64,000 nucleotides of DNA from Sideroxydans lithotrophicus ES-1. GTDB lineage: Bacteria > Pseudomonadota > Gammaproteobacteria > Burkholderiales > Gallionellaceae. How positions within the stretch are numbered: the first letter of the stretch is position 1; the number at the start of each line of letters is the position of its first letter. The translations under genes and the position numbers were made by a program. Location: positions 1,417,063-1,481,062 of the forward strand of contig NC_013959.1 of assembly GCF_000025705.1 (NCBI RefSeq). The letters are read 5' to 3'. The notes beneath the pieces are model-generated. The model did not search any database, was not told where the DNA came from, and saw nothing but the letters and a program-made list of their open reading frames with translations. Below, piece after piece: positions 59,879 to 64,000 of the stretch.

Positions 59879-61888
59879 ATGAACTACAGATCTTTTCAAA
59901 TCGGTGTTGTCAGATTATTCCAGGTTGCAGTTGGTGCAGTTGTGCTATCACTTCTGCTGGCCTCTTGCGGCGGAGGTGGCAGTGGGGCTGGCGATACATA
60001 TCCGGCTGCGACGTTGGGAGGGGTTGTTGCGGTGTCCGGGCCCGACAGTTTCCTGTTGTATCCCAATCCGCAGAGCTCTCCCGCCATCGATTCGCAGGCC
60101 TATGCTCAAGCGTATTACGCAGCCATCGATCCGACCAATGCAAAAGATACGCTGGTAAAGTGGAAAGCGGCGAACGGGTTCGGCAGCGGCACTGGCATGG
60201 AAGTTCAGGCGGTTTTCGGAGACGTGCGCGATCTGGGGTATGGCCGTTATGTGACGGCAAGAAAGAACACCGATGGCACCATCGCGTTCTATGTCGATAA
60301 CTACTTGGTCTGGTCCGCAGCCGGCTATGGCTATTCAAGTCTGAATCTGGATGCGGCAGTTGCACGCGACCAGCGCTGGTATATCGGCACCAATGCCATC
60401 GAATTCAGTCCCGGTCCTGCTGGTGGGGCACCGTTCGCCAAATATTTCACTTTCGATCCGGTCACCGGAGCAAGGCTGCTTGCGGCTAATCTGGATGGGC
60501 GCGGAAACAAGGCCATGCCGGGGATCTGCACCGGCTGCCATGGTGGCCGCGGCGATCCATTGACGCCGCCCGATGCATTTGGAAATCAGCTGTTCGCAGT
60601 TGTAGGGAATCCTGCGAGCGGGGTGCGCGGTGACCTGAAGGGCAAGCTGCACTTCTTCGAGCCGGATACGTTCAGTTTTTCTACGCTGGCTGGCAAGACC
60701 CGTCCGGACCAGGAAGCAGCCATCAAGACATTGAACCAGTGGGTACTGTGTACCTATCCGTTGCCGACTTCGAGTGTGGTACCAACGGGTTATGCGGAAG
60801 ATACCTGCCGTAACGTTGCAACGCTCGATGAATGGCAGGGCGGTGCGGCGGATATCGTCAAGGCAGCGTATGGCGGTAACGGTCTTCCGAATCCCGCCTA
60901 TGCCGATAATTATGTCCCTGCCTCGTGGGTGGCTGCGGGACAGACGACGCTGTATCAGAACGTGGTGCAGCCTGCGTGCCGCATGTGTCATATCCTGCGC
61001 GGCATCGGGCAGCAGTCGGATGCCGATTTCTCCAACTTTACGGCCTTTCAGACTTCGGCCGATCGCATCATGGAGCATGTGATCGAGCGCGGAAACATGC
61101 CTTTGACCAAAGTCCTGTACGGCAGATACTGGTCGACGCCAAGCATGTACAACACCATGAACACCTTCTTGCAGAACGAGGGTTACACAGTGCTTGATGC
61201 TGCGAGCGCGCCATTGCTGCCGGGCCGTCCTATCGCCGATGCCGGACTGAATCGCACCGTGTCGACCGGGGCGACCACCTTGTCCGCTGCAGGCAGCATG
61301 TATGCCGATACATTCAGCTGGTCGATCGTTTCCAATCCGGGAAGTGCAGCGACATTGAGCGTGGCGACGGGAGTGCAGACGACATTCAATGCAACGGCGA
61401 ACGGTACTTACGGAGTACAGCTGGTGGCAAGCAAAGGTACAGTCCAAAGCGTTCCGGTCGTATTGACCCTCGTGGTGAACAGTGCATTGACACCGGCGCC
61501 TGCAGCGATACGTTTTTCGGATATCAAGGCTGTGCTGCAGGCGGCGGGGGCGGGAAAGTGCATCACTTGCCACACTCCTGCACCTGCGGGCAATTTGCCG
61601 CCTTCACCGATCATCTATGCCAATGTAGATCGAAACGGGGATGGGCTTGTAGACGCGACAGACGATCTATGGCTCTACACCGAAGTACGCGGGCGTATCA
61701 ATTTTTCCGACATATCGGGGAGCCCGCTGTTGCGCAAGCCTTCAGGGCACCATCACAATGGCGGAGTTCAAAGCGGATTCGGGGACCAGGTAAATAAGAT
61801 TTCTGCAGACAAATTGCAGCCCGGCGATCCGCTTCGCGCAAATTACGATCTGTTCCTGAACTGGATATCGAACGGGGCACCGTACTGA
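59879..61888 (+). CDS. Triheme outer-membrane lipoprotein
   Basis: 669 residues. Lipobox LLLASC with Cys30 lipidated, then a Gly-rich spacer. Three CXXCH sites: CTGCH (217-221), CRMCH (367-371) and CITCH (561-565), in separate cytochrome-like modules. A PKD/Ig-like domain (about 450-535; ADAGLNRTVSTGATTL) sits between the last two. The order suggests a surface or periplasmic lipid-anchored electron carrier acting with the neighbouring autotransporter. AGGAA overlaps the previous stop, 6 bases before the ATG, so translation is probably coupled. Confidence 0.85.
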   Translation: MNYRSFQIGVVRLFQVAVGAVVLSLLLASCGGGGSGAGDTYPAATLGGVVAVSGPDSFLLYPNPQSSPAIDSQAYAQAYYAAIDPTNAKDTLVKWKAANGFGSGTGMEVQAVFGDVRDLGYGRYVTARKNTDGTIAFYVDNYLVWSAAGYGYSSLNLDAAVARDQRWYIGTNAIEFSPGPAGGAPFAKYFTFDPVTGARLLAANLDGRGNKAMPGICTGCHGGRGDPLTPPDAFGNQLFAVVGNPASGVRGDLKGKLHFFEPDTFSFSTLAGKTRPDQEAAIKTLNQWVLCTYPLPTSSVVPTGYAEDTCRNVATLDEWQGGAADIVKAAYGGNGLPNPAYADNYVPASWVAAGQTTLYQNVVQPACRMCHILRGIGQQSDADFSNFTAFQTSADRIMEHVIERGNMPLTKVLYGRYWSTPSMYNTMNTFLQNEGYTVLDAASAPLLPGRPIADAGLNRTVSTGATTLSAAGSMYADTFSWSIVSNPGSAATLSVATGVQTTFNATANGTYGVQLVASKGTVQSVPVVLTLVVNSALTPAPAAIRFSDIKAVLQAAGAGKCITCHTPAPAGNLPPSPIIYANVDRNGDGLVDATDDLWLYTEVRGRINFSDISGSPLLRKPSGHHHNGGVQSGFGDQVNKISADKLQPGDPLRANYDLFLNWISNGAPY

Positions 61889-61926
61889 TGCGGTTTTATT
61901 AAGTGATCAAACTATAAGGAGTTCAA

Positions 61927-62664
61927 ATGAGTCGATTCGATGAAGCAGATGATCCTCGCCGCAGGGTGCTGATCAAGGCGTTGGCTGCGGGTGCGTTTTC
62001 CGCTGCACTGACAGACAGGGCCGCACTCGCCGCCAGCATCTTTGGTACGCCGCCGAGCAAGCTGCCTGCGGGGCAATCCATCTACCGCATCAATGGTACG
62101 GCGAAAGTGAATGGCCAAGAGGCGAATCTTTCGACCATCATCAAACCCAACGACACGGTCGAAACCGGGCCCAAAAGCGAGATCGTGTTCGTGGTGGGAG
62201 GCACCTCCATGCTCATGCGCGAGAACAGCCATCTGACGCTGGAAGGCAAAGAGGAGGGGCTGGCTTCCTATCTCATCCAGGGATTCCGCATGCTTACCGG
62301 AAAGCTGCTTACCGTCTCGCGCAGCAATGGCACTCAGATTCGCACATCGACTGCGACCATCGGTATCCGTGGAACGGGTTATTACATCGAATCGGACCCG
62401 GAGCAGACTTATTTCTGCACTTGTTACGGCCTGACCGATGTGGAAGCGAATGATGACCCGACCAGCAGGGATACGGTGGCGTCGAAACATCACGACAAGC
62501 CCCTGTACATACTGGCTGGACAGCAACCCGGACAGAACATCCGCCGTGCGAGCTTCATCAACCACACTGACCAGGAGTTGATGCTCATCGAGACTCTGGT
62601 TGGACGAACTCCGCCATGGGTCTTTGCCGGGGATCAATACACCGCACCGCGCCGCGATTATTGA
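61927..62664 (+). CDS. Tat-exported FecR-domain protein
   Basis: 245 residues. Twin-arginine signal (RRRVLIKAL, cleavage near ALA) followed by a FecR domain (about 55-160; typical VETGPKSEIVFVV, MLMRENS, GIRGTGYYIE). Unlike FecR anti-sigma regulators there is no membrane anchor and no sigma gene nearby, so it is probably a periplasmic or surface structural or binding protein. It has a CXC pair (FCTCYG) and a clear AAGGAG ribosome site. It ends the 53.1-62.7 kb run. Confidence 0.82.
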   Translation: MSRFDEADDPRRRVLIKALAAGAFSAALTDRAALAASIFGTPPSKLPAGQSIYRINGTAKVNGQEANLSTIIKPNDTVETGPKSEIVFVVGGTSMLMRENSHLTLEGKEEGLASYLIQGFRMLTGKLLTVSRSNGTQIRTSTATIGIRGTGYYIESDPEQTYFCTCYGLTDVEANDDPTSRDTVASKHHDKPLYILAGQQPGQNIRRASFINHTDQELMLIETLVGRTPPWVFAGDQYTAPRRDY

Positions 62665-62838
62665 TCGCAGAACACGACACGCTCATCCTGCCTGCAGGGA
62701 TGGGTGTGCTGCCGGCAATCTCCTGCTTCTCAAAATAGCCTGTTTTTCTGCCTTTATTCCACGCTTCAACCAAAGTTCTACCTGTTACTTTAGCGTCGAA
62801 CCGATGCCCTTGGCATCCCAAAGTGAAAGAGGTGGAAC

Positions 62839-64000
62839 ATGTCTGCACTGAAAAACATCCGCTTGGTTTCTTCCCGTGGCGAAGAAAATCCCGTCGAGTC
62901 GGAAGCGATACTCGAATCGCGCGGGCGCATCGAAGCAGAGATCGAAGCGCAGCTGGCGGTGCAGGCTCGTGCCCGTGCCGAAGCGCATGCGCGGGCCATA
63001 TTGCAGGGCAAGGTGCGCCAGGAAAGCGAACTGACCGAACAGATCGAAGCTCGTACCCGTGCCGAATCCGAATTGGCCGGTGAAGTGCAAGCGCGCCACG
63101 ATCACGAACGCGAGCTGGCGGCAGTGTTGCATACCAAGAAGAAGGCCGAAGAACGTCTTACTGACGCCGTGCGCGAAAAACTGGAAGCAGAGCGACAGGC
63201 CCAAGCCGAGCTGGAACAGAAATTGGCTGCTGAAAAGCGCCTTCGTAACGAACTGGAGCGGCAGGCGCAACTGGATCGCGAGGCGGCATTGCTTGCCCAG
63301 GAAAAGGCCCGCACCGAAGAAACGTTGACGCAATCCGTGCAGAACAAGCTCAAGGCCGAAAAAGAGGCGCTGGCGATGGTCAATGCCAAGCTTGCCGCCG
63401 AGAACTCGGCGCAGGATGCGATGAATGCGCGCGTCCGCGCCGAAATGCTGGCACTGGCCGAGACTCAGGCCAGGGTGGCGGCGGAACTGGATGCCGAGCG
63501 TGCCGCGATGGCAAGGGCAGATGAAGAGCGCAAGGCCGCCGAAGAAGTCGAGCTGCGCATCAAGATCGAACAACAAGCCCAGGCCGAAGCATCGGCACGG
63601 GTGCAAGCCGAATTGAAAGCTGCCGAGATCGCCCAAAAGGCCGTCGAGGCAGAACAGGAAGAAAGACTTGCCGCAGAAAGGAAACTGCAAGCCGAACAGG
63701 AGATGCTGAAGCTGCTGGAATCTCGCGTGGAAGCTGAACAGCTGGCAATCAGGGAACGTGAAGAGGCGAACGCCGTATTGAAGCAGATCGAGCTGGAAGC
63801 GCGCGATCTGTTGGCGGTAGAGGAACAAGCCAAGCGTGCCGCCGAGGTCAAGCTGCAGGCGGAGCGGGAATTGACGGTGATGGCACAGCACCGTGCCGAA
63901 GTCGATATGCGCGCTTCGCAAGCCATCGAGTTGCAGGTTCATGCCGAAGCGGAAGCGATAGAGCAGGCCAACCGACGCTACGAGATGGCGGAATGCGCCA
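62839..64000 (+). CDS. Long Ala/Glu-rich coiled-coil protein (partial)
   Basis: Open from ATG 62839 (GAGGTGGA upstream) to the right edge: 387 codons, no stop. After a short start (MSALKNIRLVSSRGEENP) nearly the whole sequence is charged coiled coil (QARARAEAHARA, KAEERLTDAVREKLEAE, heptads of A/E/R/K/Q). There is no signal peptide or catalytic motif. Repetitive coiled coils of this kind occur in structural or scaffold proteins. The gap of 174 bases before it contains no obvious promoter or terminator. Confidence 0.75.
   Translation, partial: MSALKNIRLVSSRGEENPVESEAILESRGRIEAEIEAQLAVQARARAEAHARAILQGKVRQESELTEQIEARTRAESELAGEVQARHDHERELAAVLHTKKKAEERLTDAVREKLEAERQAQAELEQKLAAEKRLRNELERQAQLDREAALLAQEKARTEETLTQSVQNKLKAEKEALAMVNAKLAAENSAQDAMNARVRAEMLALAETQARVAAELDAERAAMARADEERKAAEEVELRIKIEQQAQAEASARVQAELKAAEIAQKAVEAEQEERLAAERKLQAEQEMLKLLESRVEAEQLAIREREEANAVLKQIELEARDLLAVEEQAKRAAEVKLQAERELTVMAQHRAEVDMRASQAIELQVHAEAEAIEQANRRYEMAECA

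Noticed and set aside
62785-63942. A 385-codon minus-strand reading frame rich in Leu and Phe
   Set aside because: It is the mirror of the plus-strand coiled-coil gene: GAA/GCC-rich heptads read backwards give such sequence. The plus strand has a good ribosome site and typical coiled-coil residues.

Overview
The window looks like a contiguous chromosomal segment of a betaproteobacterium, most likely a neutrophilic iron oxidiser of the Gallionellaceae (Sideroxydans/Gallionella type). This assignment is inferred from the gene content: a betaproteobacterial housekeeping set (rnr-rlmB, dapC-dapD-pilU-dapE, hpnCDE, guaB-guaA, smc) beside a porin-cytochrome cluster with two very large multiheme cytochromes. 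No rRNA, phage, insertion sequence or CRISPR array is visible, and no gene-free stretch exceeds about 250 bases.

Layout. 1-5.7 kb: end of purA, tRNA-Leu(CAG), rnr-rlmB, an orphan ParA ATPase, small envelope and cNMP-binding proteins. 5.7-7.3 kb: DUF3025 and a MipA-like outer-membrane protein. 7.3-16 kb (minus strand): a tightly packed run dapC-dapD-pilU-yffB-dapE-prmB-hpnC-hpnD-hpnE linking lysine/diaminopimelate synthesis, twitching motility, ribosome modification and squalene (hopanoid precursor) synthesis. hpnE carries an unusual in-frame insertion rich in hairpins. 16-18 kb: an EamA permease and an HD-domain protein. 18.1-26.5 kb: a four-gene electron conduit, made of an inner-membrane di-heme b cytochrome, a 24-heme Lys-rich cytochrome built of triheme modules, a 28/29-heme Lys-poor cytochrome, and an outer-membrane barrel with TPR and Pro-Ala linker. 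It resembles the cluster called PCC3 in iron oxidisers (recalled from the literature, not checked here).

26.5-46.7 kb: class I aldolase, a kelch lipoprotein, purT-VOC-zapE, two c-di-GMP GGDEF/EAL proteins (one with a periplasmic solute-binding domain, one paired with a FIST sensor), Tas and DODA enzymes, queF, smc and small proteins. 46.7-52.9 kb: guaB-guaA, separated by a degenerate heptamer repeat forming a long inverted repeat, then a MASE1-PAS-GGDEF-EAL protein.

53.1-62.7 kb: the most unusual part, a same-strand run encoding (i) a secreted monoheme cytochrome with fibronectin-like domains, (ii) an 1833-residue autotransporter whose N-terminus is a c-type heme domain, followed by nine cysteine-paired Ig-like repeats and two consecutive barrel-like regions, (iii) a triheme lipoprotein, and (iv) a Tat-exported FecR-domain protein. 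I infer a cell-surface redox or adhesion apparatus. The combination of a covalent heme with an autotransporter stalk is, as far as I know, not described. The window ends inside a long charged coiled-coil gene.
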